Program-made: the position numbers and the translations under genes | Notes under the pieces: model-generated | Database searches by the model: none | Told to the model about the DNA's origin: nothing | Seen by the model: only the letters and a program-made list of their open reading frames with translations | Shown here: positions 27,001-39,699 of the stretch, one piece after another | Position numbering within the stretch: position 1 is the first letter of the stretch | Layout of the letters: each line of letters starts with the position of its first letter | DNA from: Halictus rubicundus | Lineage: Eukaryota; Arthropoda; Insecta; Hymenoptera; Halictidae | Direction of reading: 5' to 3' | Assembly: GCF_050948215.1 (NCBI RefSeq) | Contig: NW_027488594.1 | Span: forward strand, 682,001 to 746,000 | Length of the DNA stretch: 64,000 nt

Positions 27001-27581
27001 AGAGAATAGGATAGGATAGATGATATTATAGGATAGAGGAGAGGATAGGATAAGAGGATATGATAGGATAGAGGATAGGATAGGATAGAGGATAGGATAC
27101 GATAGAGGATAGTATAGGATTGGATAGACAATAGGATCGGATAGAGGATAGGATAGGATAGCGGAGAGGATAGGATAGAGGATAGGTTAGGATAGGATAG
27201 GATAGAGGATAGGATAGGATAGAGGATAGGATCGGATAGAGGATAGGACAGGATAGGATAGGAAAGAGGATAGGATAGGATAGAGGATAGGATAGGGTAG
27301 ATTATAGGATAGCATAGAGGATAGGATAGGATAGGATACAGGATAGGATAGGATAGAGGATAGGGTAGGATAGAGGATACGATATAGGATTGGATAGGAT
27401 AGAGAATAGGATACGATAGAGGATAGTATAGGATTGGATAGACAATAGGATCGGATAGAGGATAGCATAGGATAGCGGAGAGGATAGGATAGAGGATAGG
27501 ATAGGATAGGATAGGATAGAGGATAGGATAGGATAGAGGATAGGATCGGATAGAGGATAGGATAGGATAGAGAATAGGATA
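22668..27581 (+). repeat. B2 higher-order repeat of about 4.5-5.1 kb, unit 1
   Basis: The unit is delimited by successive GGGTAAATTAT pairs (22668/22850, then 27582/27764, period 4,914). Its first 1.35 kb is the B core block. The rest (about 24,110-26,330) matches unit 2 at offset 5,093 (GATCGAGG 24129/29222, GATGATATTAT 24231/29324), falling to 5,064 near 26,335. About 26.5-27.2 kb matches at 4,793 (GGTTAGG 27184/31977). A further 314 bases near 27.25-27.55 kb are missing from unit 2. Confidence 0.78.
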
Positions 27582-30500
27582 GGGTAAATTATATTATTGG
27601 ATAGGGGATACGATATTATAGAGGATAGGATTGGATAGAGTATAGGATTGGATTGAGAATAGGATAGGTGATTGGATAGGATAGCGGATAGGATAGGATA
27701 GATTATAGGATAGGATAGAGGATAGGATAGGATAGAGGATAGGATAGGATAGAGAAGAAGATAGGGTAAATTATATTATAGGATAGGGGATACGATATTA
27801 TAGAGGATAGGATTCGATAGAGTATAGGATTGGATTGAGAATAGGATAGGTGATTGGATAGGATAGAGGATAGGATAGGATAGATTATAGGATAGGATGG
27901 AGGATAGGATAGGATAGAGGATAGGATAGGATAGATTATAGGATAGGATAGAGGATAGGATAGGATAGAGGATAGGATAGGATAGAGGATAGGATAGGAT
28001 CGAGGATAGGATAGGATACAGGATAGGATAGGATAGAGGATAGGATAGGATAGAGGATAGGATAGGATAGAGGATAGGATAGGATCGAGGATAGGATAGG
28101 ATACAGGATAGGATAGGATAGAGGATAGGAGAGGATAGAGGATACGATATAGGATTGGATAGGATAGAGAATAGGATACGATAGAGGATAGTATAGGATT
28201 GGATAGACAATACGATCGGATAGAGGATAGGATAGGATAGAGGATAGGATAGGATAGAGGATAGGATAGGATAGAGGATAGGATAGGATAGAGGATAGGA
28301 TAGGATAGAGGATAGAATAGGGTAGAGGATAGGATAGGATAGAGGATAGGATAGGATAGAGTATAGAATAGGATAGATGATAGGATAGGATAGAGAATAG
28401 GATAGGATAGATGCTATTATAGGATAGAGGATATGATAGGATGGAGGATAGGATAGAATAGAGCATAAGGTAGGATAGTGGAAAGGATAGGACAGAGTAT
28501 AGGATAGGATAGAGGATAGGATCGGATTGAGGATAGGATAGGATAGAGGATAGGATATGTTAGAGTATAGGATATAGGATTGGATAGGATAGAGGATAGG
28601 ATACGGTAGAGGATAGGATAGTATAGAGGAAAGGATAGGATAGAGGATAGGATAGGATAGAGGATAGGATAGGATAGAGGATAGGATAGGGGATTGCATA
28701 GGATATAGGATAGGATATGATAGAGGATAGGATAGGATAGAGGATAGGATAGGATAGAGGATTAGGATAGGATAGAGGATAGGATAGGATACAGGATAGG
28801 ATAGGATACAGGATAGGATAGGATAGAGGATAGGATAGGATAGAGGATAGGATAGGATAGATTATAGGATAGGATAGAGGATAGGATAGGATAGAGGATA
28901 GGATAGGATAGAGGATAGGATAGGATCGAGGATAGGATAGGATACAGGATAGGATAGGATAGATGATATTATAGGTAAGAGGATAGGATATGATAGAGGA
29001 TACGATATTATAGAGGATAGGATAGGATAGAGGATCGGATAGGATAGAGGATAGGATAGGATAGAGGATAGGATAGGATAGGATAGGAAAGAGGATAGGA
29101 TAGGATAGAGGATAGGATAGGGTAGATTATAGGATAGCATAGAGGATAGGATAGGATAGGATAGAGGATAGGATAGGGAAGAGGATAGGATAGAGGATAG
29201 GATAGGATAGAGGATAGGATAGGATCGAGGATAGGATAGGATACAGGATAGGATAGGATAGAGGATAGGAGAGGATAGAGGATACGATATAGGATTGGAT
29301 AGGATAGAGAATAGGATAGGATAGATGATATTATAGGATAGAGGAGAGGATAGGATAAGAGGATATGATAGGATAGAGGATAGGATAGGATAGAGGATAG
29401 GATAGGATAGAGGATAGGATAGGATAGAGGATAGGATAGGATAGAGGATAGGATAGGATACAGGATAGGATAGGATACAGGATAGGATAGGATACAGGAT
29501 AGGATAGGATAGAGGATAGGATAGGATAGAGGATACGATATAGGATTGGATAGGATAGAGAATAGGATACGATAGAGGATAGTATAGGATTGGATAGACA
29601 ATAGGATCGGATAGAGGATAGGATAGGATAGCGGAGAGGATAGGATAGAGGATAGGATAGGATAGGATAGGATAGAGGATAGGATAGGATAGAGGATAGG
29701 ATAGGATAGAGGATAGGATAGGATAGAGGATAGGATAGGATAGGATAGGATAGAGGATAGGATAGGATAGAGGATAGGATAGGGTAGATTATAGGATAGC
29801 ATAGAGGATAGGATAGGATAGGATAGAGGATAGGATAGGGTAGAGGATAGGATAGGATAGAGGATAGGATAGGATAGAGGATAGGATAGGATAGAGGATA
29901 GGATAGGATAGGATAGGATAGAGGATAGGATAGGATAGAGGATAGGATAGGGTAGATTATAGGATAGCATAGAGGATAGGATAGGCTAGGATAGAGGATG
30001 GGATAGGGTAGAGGATAGGATCGGATAGAGGATAGGATAGGATAGAGGATAGGATAGGATAGAGGATAGGATAGGATAGAGGATAGGATAGGATCGAGGA
30101 TAGGATAGGATACAGGATAGGATAGGAAAGAGGATAGGAGAGGATAGAGGATACGATATAGGATTGGATAGGATAGAGAATAGGATACGATAGAGGATAG
30201 TATAGGATTGGATAGACAATAGGATCGGATAGAGGATAGGATAGGATAGAGGATAGGATAGGATAGAGGATAGGATAGGATAGAGGATACGATAGGATAG
30301 AGGATAGGATAGGATAGAGGATAGGATAGGATAGAGGATAGGATAGGATAGAGGATAGGATAGGATAGAGGTTAGGATAGGGTAGAGGATAGGATAGGAT
30401 AGAGAATAGGATAGGGGATAGAGGATAGGATAGGGTAGAGGATAGGATAGGATAGAGGATAGGATAGGATAGAGTATAGAATAGGATAGATGATAGGATA

Positions 30501-32060
30501 GGATAGAGAATAGGATAGGATAGATGATATTATAGGATAGAGGAGAGGATAGGATAAGAGGATATGATAGGATAGAGGATAGGATAGGATAGAGGATAGG
30601 ATAGGATAGAGGATAGGATAGGATAGAGGATAGGATAGGATAGAGGATAGGATAGGATACAGGATAGGATAGGATAGAGGATAGGATAGGATAGAGGATA
30701 CGATATAGGATTGGATAGGATAGAGAATAGGATACGATAGAGGATAGTATAGGATTGGATAGACAATAGGATCGGATAGAGGATAGGATAGGATAGCGGA
30801 GAGGATAGGATAGAGGATAGGATAGGATAGGATAGGATAGAGGATAGGATAGGATAGAGGATAGGATCGGATAGAGGATCGGATAGGATAGAGGATAGGA
30901 TAGGATAGAGGATAGGATATGATAGGATAGGATAGAGGATAGGATAGGATAGAGGATAGGATAGGGTAGATTATAGGATAGCATAGAGGATAGGATAGGA
31001 TAGGATAGAGGATAGGATAGGGAAGAGGATAGGATAGGATAGAGGATAGGATAGGATAGAGGATAGGATAGGATAGAGGATAGGATAGGATCGAGGATAG
31101 GATAGGATACAGGATAGGATAGGATAGAGGATAGGAGAGGATAGAGGATACGATATAGGATTGGATAGGATAGAGAATAGGATACGATAGAGGATAGTAT
31201 AGGATTGGATAGACAATAGGATCGGATAGAGGATAGGATAGGATAGAGGATAGGATAGGATAGAGGATAGGATAGGATAGAGGATAGGATAGGATAGAGG
31301 ATAGGATAGGGTAGAGGATAGGATAGGATAGAGGATAGGATAGGATAGAGTATAGAATAGGATAGATGATAGGATAGGATAGAGAATAGGATAGGATAGA
31401 TGATATTATAGGATAGAGGATAGGATAGGATAGGATAGAGGAGAGGATAGGATAGAGGATAGGATAGGATAGAGGATAGGATAGGATAGAGGATAGGATA
31501 GGGTAGAGGATAGGATAGGATAGAGGATAGGATAGGATAAAGGATACGATATAGGATTGGATAGGATAGAGAATAGGATACGATAGAGGATAGTATAGGA
31601 TTGGATAGACAATAGGATCGGATAGAGGATAGGATAGGATAGCGGAGAGGATAGGATAGAGGATAGGATAGGATAGAGGATAGGATAGGATAGAGGATAG
31701 GATAGGATAGAGGATAGGATAGGATAGAGGATAGGATAGGATAGAGGATAGGATAGGATAGAGTATAGAATAGGATAGATGATAGGATAGGATAGAGAAT
31801 AGGATAGGATAGATGATATTATAGGATAGAGGAGAGGATAGGATAAGAGGATATGATAGGATAGAGGATAGGATAGGATAGAGGATAGGATACGATAGAG
31901 GATAGTATAGGATTGGATAGACAATAGGATCGGATAGAGGATAGGATAGGATAGCGGAGAGGATAGGATAGAGGATAGGTTAGGATAGGATAGGATAGAG
32001 GATAGGATAGGATAGAGGATAGGATCGGATAGAGGATAGGATAGGATAGAGAATAGGATA
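27582..32060 (+). repeat. B2 higher-order repeat, unit 2
   Basis: This is the second unit of the B2 higher-order array and is 4,479 bases long by the GGGTAAATTAT landmark. It opens with the B core block (27,582-28,860), including GCATAAGG at 28463. It ends with the GCGGAGAGG/GGTTAGG segment that precedes the next GGGTAAAT pair. A sub-segment at about 28,960-29,800 recurs at offset 3,879 in unit 3. Another at 30,416-31,255 recurs at offset 4,150. Confidence 0.78.
30416..31255 (+). repeat. 4,150-bp-offset segment, copy 1
   Basis: About 840 bases match 34,566-35,405 with no visible length change. The run spans GGGTAGAGG, AGTATAGAATAGG, GATGATATTATAGG, GGATAAGAGG, GACAATAGGATCGG, GCGGAGAGG, two GGATCGG units and GGATAGGGAAGAGG. 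The left edge is GGATAGGGGATAGAGG here against GGATAGGATAGAGG at 34,561. Confidence 0.8.
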
Positions 32061-35000
32061 GGGTAAATTATAGTATAGGATAGGGGATACGATATTATAG
32101 AGGATAGGATTGGATAGAGTATAGGATTGGATTGAGAATAGGATAGGTGATTGGATAGGATAGCGGATAGGATAGGATAGATTATAGGATAGGATAGAGG
32201 ATAGGATAGGATAGAGGATAGGATAGGATAGAGAAGAGGATAGGGTAAATTATATTATAGGATAGGGGATACGATATTATAGAGGATAGGAGTCGATAGA
32301 GTATAGGATTGGATTGAGAATAGGATAGGTGATTGGATAGGATAGAGGATAGGATAGGATAGATTATAGGATAGGATGGAGGAAAGGATAGGATAGAGGA
32401 TAGGATAGAGGATAGGATAGGATAGATTATAGGATAGGATAGAGGATAGGATAGGATAGAGGATAGGATAGGGTAGAGGATAGGATAGGATAGAGGATAG
32501 GATAGGATAGAGGATAGGATAGGATAGAGGAAAGGATAGGATAGAGGATAGGATAGGATAGAGGATAGGATAGGATAGAGGATAGGATAGGGGATTGGAT
32601 AGGATATAGGATAGGATATGATAGAGGATAGGATAGGATAGAGGATTAGGATAGGATAGAGGATAGGATAGGATACAGGATAGGATAGGATACAGGATAG
32701 GATAGGATAGAGGATAGGATAGGATAGAGGATAGGATAGGATAGAGGATAGGATAGGGGATTGGATATGATATACGATAGGATATGATAGAGGATAGGAT
32801 AGGATAGCGGATAGGATAAGATAGAGTATAGAATAGGATAGATGATATTATAGGTAAGAGGATAGGATATGATAGAGGATACGATATTATAGAGGATAGG
32901 ATAGGATAGAGGATCGGATAGGATAGAGGATAGGATAGGATAGAGGATAGGATAGGATAGGATAGGAAAGAGGATAGGATAGGATAGAGGATAGGATAGG
33001 GTAGATTATAGGATAGCATAGAGGATAGGATAGGATAGGATAGAGGATAGGATAGGGAAGAGGATAGGATAGAGGATAGGATAGGATAGAGGATAGGATA
33101 GGATCGAGGATAGGATAGGATACAGGATAGGATAGGATAGAGGATAGGAGAGGATAGAGGATACGATATAGGATTGGATAGGATAGAGAATAGGATAGGA
33201 TAGATGATATTATAGGATAGAGGAGAGGATAGGATAAGAGGATATGATAGGATAGAGGATAGGATAGGATAGAGGATAGGATAGGATAGAGGATAGGATA
33301 GGATAGAGGATAGGATAGGATAGAGGATAGGATAGGATACAGGATAGGATAGGATACAGGATAGGATAGGATACAGGATAGGATAGGATAGAGGATAGGA
33401 TAGGATAGAGGATACGATATAGGATTGGATAGGATAGAGAATAGGATACGATAGAGGATAGTATAGGATTGGATAGACAATAGGATCGGATAGAGGATAG
33501 GATAGGATAGCGGAGAGGATAGGATAGAGGATAGGATAGGATAGGATAGGATAGAGGATAGGATAGGATAGAGGATAGGATAGGATAGGATAGAGGATAG
33601 GATAGGATAGAGGATAGGATAGGATAGGATAGGATAGAGGATAGGATAGGATAGAGGATAGGATAGGGTAGATTATAGGATAGCATAGAGGATAGGATAG
33701 GATAGGATAGAGGATAGGATAGGGTAGAGGATAGGATAGGATAGAGGATAGGATAGGATAGAGGATAGGATAGGATAGAGGATAGGATAGGATAGAGGAT
33801 AGGATAGGATCGAGGATAGGATAGGATACAGGATAGGATAGGATAGAGGATAGGAGAGGATGGAGGATACGATATAGGATTGGATAGGATAGAGAATAGG
33901 ATACGATAGAGGATAGTATAGGATTGGATAGACAATAAGATCGGATAGAGGATAGGATAGGATAGAGGATAGGATAGGATAGAGGATAGGATAGGATAGA
34001 GGATAGGATAGGATAGAGGATAGGATAGGATAGAGGATAGGATAGGATAGAGGATAGGATAGGATAGAGGATAGGATAGGATAGAGGATAGGATAGGATA
34101 GAGGATAGGATAGGATAGGATAGAGGATAGGATAGGGTAGAGGATAGGATAGGATAGAGGATAGGATAGGATAGAGGATAGGATAGGATCGAGGATAGGA
34201 TAGGATACAGGATAGGATAGGATAGAGGATAGGAGAGGATAGAGGATACGATATAGGATTGGATAGGATAGAGAATAGGATACGATAGAGGATAGTATAG
34301 GATTGGATAGACAATAGGATCGGATAGAGGATAGGATAGGATAGAGGATAGGATAGGATAGAGGATAGGATAGGATAGAGGATAGGATAGGGTAGAGGAT
34401 AGGATAGGATAGAGGATAGGATAGGATAGAGTATAGAATAGGATAGATGATAGGATAGGATAGAGAATAGGATAGGATAGATGATATTATAGGATAGAGG
34501 ATAGGATAGGATCAGAGGATAGGATAGGATAGAGGATAGGATAGGATAGAGGATAGGATAGGATAGGATAGAGGATAGGATAGGGTAGAGGATAGGATAG
34601 GATAGAGGATAGGATAGGATAGAGTATAGAATAGGATAGATGATAGGATAGGATAGAGAATAGGATAGGATAGATGATATTATAGGATAGAGGAGAGGAT
34701 AGGATAAGAGGATATGATAGGATAGAGGATAGGATAGGATAGAGGATAGGATAGGATAGAGGATAGGATAGGATAGAGGATAGGATAGGATAGAGGATAG
34801 GATAGGATACAGGATAGGATAGGATAGAGGATAGGATAGGATAGAGGATACGATATAGGATTGGATAGGATAGAGAATAGGATACGATAGAGGATAGTAT
34901 AGGATTGGATAGACAATAGGATCGGATAGAGGATAGGATAGGATAGCGGAGAGGATAGGATAGAGGATAGGATAGGATAGGATAGGATAGAGGATAGGAT

Positions 35001-35405
35001 AGGATAGAGGATAGGATCGGATAGAGGATCGGATAGGATAGAGGATAGGATAGGATAGAGGATAGGATAGGATAGGATAGGATAGAGGATAGGATAGGAT
35101 AGAGGATAGGATAGGGTAGATTATAGGATAGCATAGAGGATAGGATAGGATAGGATAGAGGATAGGATAGGGAAGAGGATAGGATAGGATAGAGGATAGG
35201 ATAGGATAGAGGATAGGATAGGATAGAGGATAGGATAGGATCGAGGATAGGATAGGATACAGGATAGGATAGGATAGAGGATAGGAGAGGATAGAGGATA
35301 CGATATAGGATTGGATAGGATAGAGAATAGGATACGATAGAGGATAGTATAGGATTGGATAGACAATAGGATCGGATAGAGGATAGGATAGGATAGAGGA
35401 TAGGA
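32061..35405 (+). repeat. B2 higher-order repeat, unit 3 (partial, rearranged)
   Basis: The unit opens with the GGGTAAATTAT pair at 32061 and 32243; the first has a TATAGTATAGG change. Only part of the B core block follows, and the GCATAAGG landmark is absent. From about 32,840 it matches unit 2 at offset 3,879 (stop-creating landmark 29008/32887), and from 34,566 to 35,405 at offset 4,150. The unit therefore looks like a recombined, shortened higher-order copy. Confidence 0.7.
34566..35405 (+). repeat. 4,150-bp-offset segment, copy 2
   Basis: This is the second copy of 30,416-31,255. Beyond the right edge the two differ by a 12-base unit and then continue in parallel at an offset of 4,196 as far as AGTATAGAATAGG (31350/35546). 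Confidence 0.8.
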
Positions 35406-35584
35406 TAGAGGATAGGATAGGATAGAGGATAGGATAGGATAGAGGATAGGATAGGATAGAGGATAGGATAGGATAGAGGATAGGATAGGATAGAGGATAG
35501 GATAGGGTAGAGGATAGGATAGGATAGAGGATAGGATAGGATAGAGTATAGAATAGGATAGATGATAGGATAGGATAGAGAATA

Positions 35585-35755
35585 GGATAGGATGGAGGAT
35601 AGGATAGGATAGAGCATAAGGTAGGATAGTGGAAAGGATAGGACAGAGTATAGGATAGGATAGAGGATAGGATCGGATGGAGGATAGGATACAATAGAGG
35701 ATAGGATATGTTAGAGTATAGGATATAGGATAGGATAGGATAGAGGATAGGATAG
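35585..35755 (+). repeat. 2,310-bp-offset segment with GCATAAGG, copy 1
   Basis: GATGGAGG, GCATAAGG (35614), GTGGAAAGG, GGACAGAG, GGATCGGATGGAGG, GATACAATAGAGG and TATGTTAGAG appear in the same order 2,310 bases later. GATACAATAG is a change that the other GCATAAGG copies (e.g. 15942) lack. These two copies are therefore each other's closest relatives. Confidence 0.8.
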
Positions 35756-35794
35756 GATAGAGGATTAGGATAGGATAGAGGATAGGATAGGATA

Positions 35795-36132
35795 CAGGAT
35801 AGGATAGGATACAGGATAGGATAGGATAGAGGATAGGAGAGGATAGAGGATACGATATAGGATTGGATAGGATAGAGGATACGATATAGGTTTGGATAGG
35901 ATAGAGAATAGGATACGATAGAGGATAGTATAGGATTGGATAGACAATAGGATCGGATAGAGGATAGGACAGGATAGAGGATAGGATAGGATAGAGGATA
36001 GGATAGGGTAGAGGATAGGATAGGATAGAGGATAGAATAGGATAGAGGATAGGATAGGATAGAGGATAGTGTAGGGTAGAGGATAGGATAGGATAGAGGA
36101 TAGGATAGGATAGAGGATAGGATAGGATAGAG
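35795..36132 (+). repeat. 2,983-bp-offset segment, copy 1
   Basis: The rare AGGTTTGG (35888) and GTGTAGGGTAGAGG (36069) both recur 2,983 bases on (38871 and 39052). Between them lie matching GACAATAGGATCGG, GGACAGG and GATAGAATAGG variants. Confidence 0.82.
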
Positions 36133-36346
36133 GATTGGATAGGATATAGGATAGGATATGATAGAGGATAGGATAGGATAGAGGATAGGATAGGATAGAG
36201 GATTAGGATAGGATAGAGGATAGGATAGGATACAGGATAGGATAGGATACAGGATAGGATAGGATACAGGATAGGATAGGATAGAGGATAGGATAGGATA
36301 GAGGATAGGATAGGATAGAGGATAGGATAGGATAGAGGATAGGATA

Positions 36347-36703
36347 GGGGATTGGATATGATATAGGATAGGACATGATAGAGGATAGGATAGGATAGCG
36401 GATAGGGTAGGATAGAGGATAGGATAGGATAGGATAGGATAGAGGATAGGATAGGATAGAGGATAGGATCGGATAGAGGATAGGATAGGATAGAGGATAG
36501 GATAGGATACAGGATAGGATAGGATAGAGGATAGGATAGGATAGAGGAGTGGATATTATAGAGGATAGGATAGGATAGAGGATAGGATAGGGGATTGTAT
36601 TGTATTGAAGATAGCAGACGATAGAGGATAGGATAGGATAGAGGATAGGATAGGATAGAGGATAGGATAGGATAGAGGATAGGATAGGATAGAGGATAGG
36701 ATA
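36347..36703 (+). repeat. 357-bp tandem duplication in B2, copy 1
   Basis: GGGGATTGGATATGATATAGG begins at 36347 and again at 36704. GGACATGATAG begins at 36371 and 36728. The unique GGGGATTGTATTGTATTG, followed by AAGATAGCAGACG, begins at 36590 and 36947. The offset is 357 bases, which is 21 units of 17. Confidence 0.88.
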
Positions 36704-37047
36704 GGGGATTGGATATGATATAGGATAGGACATGATAGAGGATAGGATAGGATAGCGGATAGGGTAGGATAGAGGATAGGATAGGATAGGATAGGATAGA
36801 GGATAGGATAGGATAGAGGATAGGATCGGATAGAGGATAGGATAGGATAGAGGATAGGATAGGATACAGGATAGGATAGGATAGAGGATAGGATAGGATA
36901 GAGGAGTGGATATTATAGAGGATAGGATAGGATAGAGGATAGGATAGGGGATTGTATTGTATTGAAGATAGCAGACGATAGAGGATAGGATAGGATAGAG
37001 GATAGGATAGGATAGAGGATAGGATAGGATAGAGGATAGGATAGGAT
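36704..37047 (+). repeat. 357-bp tandem duplication in B2, copy 2
   Basis: This is the adjacent second copy of the block at 36,347, ending where AGATTATAGG appears at about 37,048. A shortened relative lies near 39,412-39,620. It shares GGACATG, AGCGG, GGATCGG, GATACAGG and GAGGAGTGG but lacks the TTGTATTGTATTG part. Confidence 0.86.
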
Positions 37048-37894
37048 AGATTATAGGATAGCATAACGGATAGGATAGGATAGGGTAGAGGATAGGATAG
37101 GGTAGAGGATAGGATAGGATAGAGGATAGGATAGGATAAAGGATATGATAGGATAGAGGATAGGATAGGATAGAGGATAGGATAGGATAGAGGATAGGAT
37201 AAGATACAGGATAGGATAGGATACAGGATAGGATAGGATAGAGGATGCGATATAGGATTGGATAGGATAGAGAATAGGATACGATAGAGGATAGTATAGG
37301 ATTGGATAGACAATAGGATCGGATAGAGGATAGAATAGGATAGAGGATAGGATAGGATAGAGGATAGGAGAGGATAGAGGAAAGGATAGGATAGGATAGG
37401 ATAGGATAGGATAGAGGATAGGATAGGATAGAGGATAGGATAGGATAGAGGATAGGATAGGGTAGATTATAGGATAGCATAGAGGATAGGATAGGATAGG
37501 ATAGAGGATAGGATAGGGTAGAGGATAGGATAGGATAGAGGATAGGATAGGATAAAGGATATGATAGGATAGAGGATAGGATAGGATAGAGGATAGGATA
37601 GGATAGAGGATAGGATAGGATAGAGGATAGGATAGGATAGAGGATAGGATAGGATAGAGGATAGGATAGGATAGGATAGAGGATAGGATAGGATAGAGGA
37701 TAGGATACGATAGAGGATAGGATAGGGTAGATTATAGGATAGCATAGAGGATAGGATAGGATAGGATAGAGGATAGGATAGGGTAGAGGATAGGATAGGA
37801 TAGAGGATAGGATAGGATAGAGTATAGAATAGGATAGATGATAGGATAGGATAGAGAATAGGATAGGATAGATGATATTATAGGATAGAGGATA

Positions 37895-38065
37895 GGATAG
37901 GATGGAGGATAGGATAGGATAGAGCATAAGGTAGGATAGTGGAAAGGATAGGACAGAGTATAGGATAGGATAGAGGATAGGATCGGATGGAGGATAGGAT
38001 ACAATAGAGGATAGGATATGTTAGAGTATAGGATATAGGATTGGATAGGATAGAGGATAGGATAC
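37895..38065 (+). repeat. 2,310-bp-offset segment with GCATAAGG, copy 2
   Basis: This is the second copy of 35,585-35,755, with GCATAAGG at 37924. It diverges at 38,041, where GGATTGG replaces GGATAGG. Confidence 0.8.
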
Positions 38066-38196
38066 GGTAGAGGATAGGATAGTATAGAGGAAATGATAGG
38101 ATAGAGGATAGGATAGGATAGAGGATAGGATACGGTAGAGGATAGGATAGTATAGAGGAAATGATAGGATAGAGGATAGGATAGGATAGAGGATAG
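38061..38196 (+). repeat. 68-bp tandem duplication
   Basis: GATACGGTAGAGG, then GTATAGAGG and GGAAATGATAGG, occur at 38061 and again at 38129, a step of 68 bases (four 17-base units). The GGAAATG variant is private to these two blocks; the older copies at e.g. 13,590 read GGAAAGG. This is a minimal, recent-looking example of the amplification step. Confidence 0.85.
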
Positions 38197-38777
38197 GATA
38201 GGATAGAGGATAGGATGGGGGATTGGATAGGATATAGGATAGGATATGATAGAGGATAGGATAGGATAGAGGATAGGATAGGATAGAGGATTAGGATAGG
38301 ATAGAGGATAGGATAGGATACAGGATAGGATAGGATACAGGATAGGATAGGATAGAGGATAGGATAGGATAGAGGAGAGGATAGGATAGAGGATAGGATA
38401 GGGGATTGGATATGATATAGGATTGGATATGATAGAGGATAGGATAAGATAGCGGATAGGATAAGATAGAGTATAGAATAGGATAGATGATATTATAGGT
38501 AAGAGGATAGGATATGATAGAGGATACGATATTATAGAGGATAGGATAGGATAGAGGATCGGATAGGATAGAGGATAGGATAGGATAGAGGATAGGATAG
38601 GATAGGATAGGATAGGATAGAGGATAGGATAGGATAGAGGATAGGATAGGGTAGATTATAGGATAGCATAGAGGATAGGATAGGATAGGATAGAGGATAG
38701 GATAGGGTAGAGGATAGGATAGGATAGAGGATAGGATAGGATAGAGGATAGGATAGGATAGAGGATAGGATAGGATC

Positions 38778-39115
38778 GAGGATAGGATAGGATACAGGAT
38801 AGGATAGGATAGAGGATAGGAGAGGATAGAGGATACGATATAGGATTGGATAGGATAGAGGATACGATATAGGTTTGGATAGGATAGAGAATAGGATACG
38901 ATAGAGGATAGTATAGGATTGGATAGACAATAGGATCGGATAGAGGATAGGACAGGATAGAGGATAGGATAGGATAGAGGATAGGATAGGGTAGAGGATA
39001 GGATAGGATAGAGGATAGAATAGGATAGAGGATAGGATAGGATAGAGGATAGTGTAGGGTAGAGGATAGGATAGGATAGAGGATAGGATAGGATAGAGGA
39101 TAGGATAGGATAGAG
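38778..39115 (+). repeat. 2,983-bp-offset segment, copy 2
   Basis: This is the second copy of 35,795-36,132. Right of it about 100 extra bases with GATCGAGG are present before the two resume similarity (GATTGGATAGGATATAGG, 36,133 against about 39,230). Confidence 0.8.
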
Positions 39116-39699
39116 GATAGGATAGGATCGAGGATAGGATAGGATACAGGATAGGATAGGATAGAGGATAGGAGAGGATAGAGGATACGATATAGGATTG
39201 GATAGGATAGAGGATAGGATAGGATAGAGGATTGGATAGGATATAGGATAGGATATGATAGAGGATAGGATAGTATAGAGGATAGGATAGGATAGAGGAT
39301 TAGGATAGGATAGAGGATAGGATAGGATACAGGATAGGATAGGATACAGGATAGGATAGGATAGAGGATAGGATAGGATAGAGGATAGGATAGGATAGAG
39401 GATAGGATAGGGGATTGGATATGATATAGGATAGGACATGATAGAGGATAGGATAGGATAGCGGATAGGATAGGATAGAGGATAGGATAGGATAGGATAG
39501 GATAGAGGATAGGATAGGATAGAGGATAGGATCGGATAGAGGATAGGATAGGATAGAGGATAGGATAGGATACAGGATAGGATAGGATAGAGGATAGGAT
39601 AGGATAGAGGAGTGGATAGGAATGAGGATAGGACATGATAGAGGATAGGATAGGATAGAGGATAGGATAGGATAGAGGATAGGATATAATAGAGGATAG

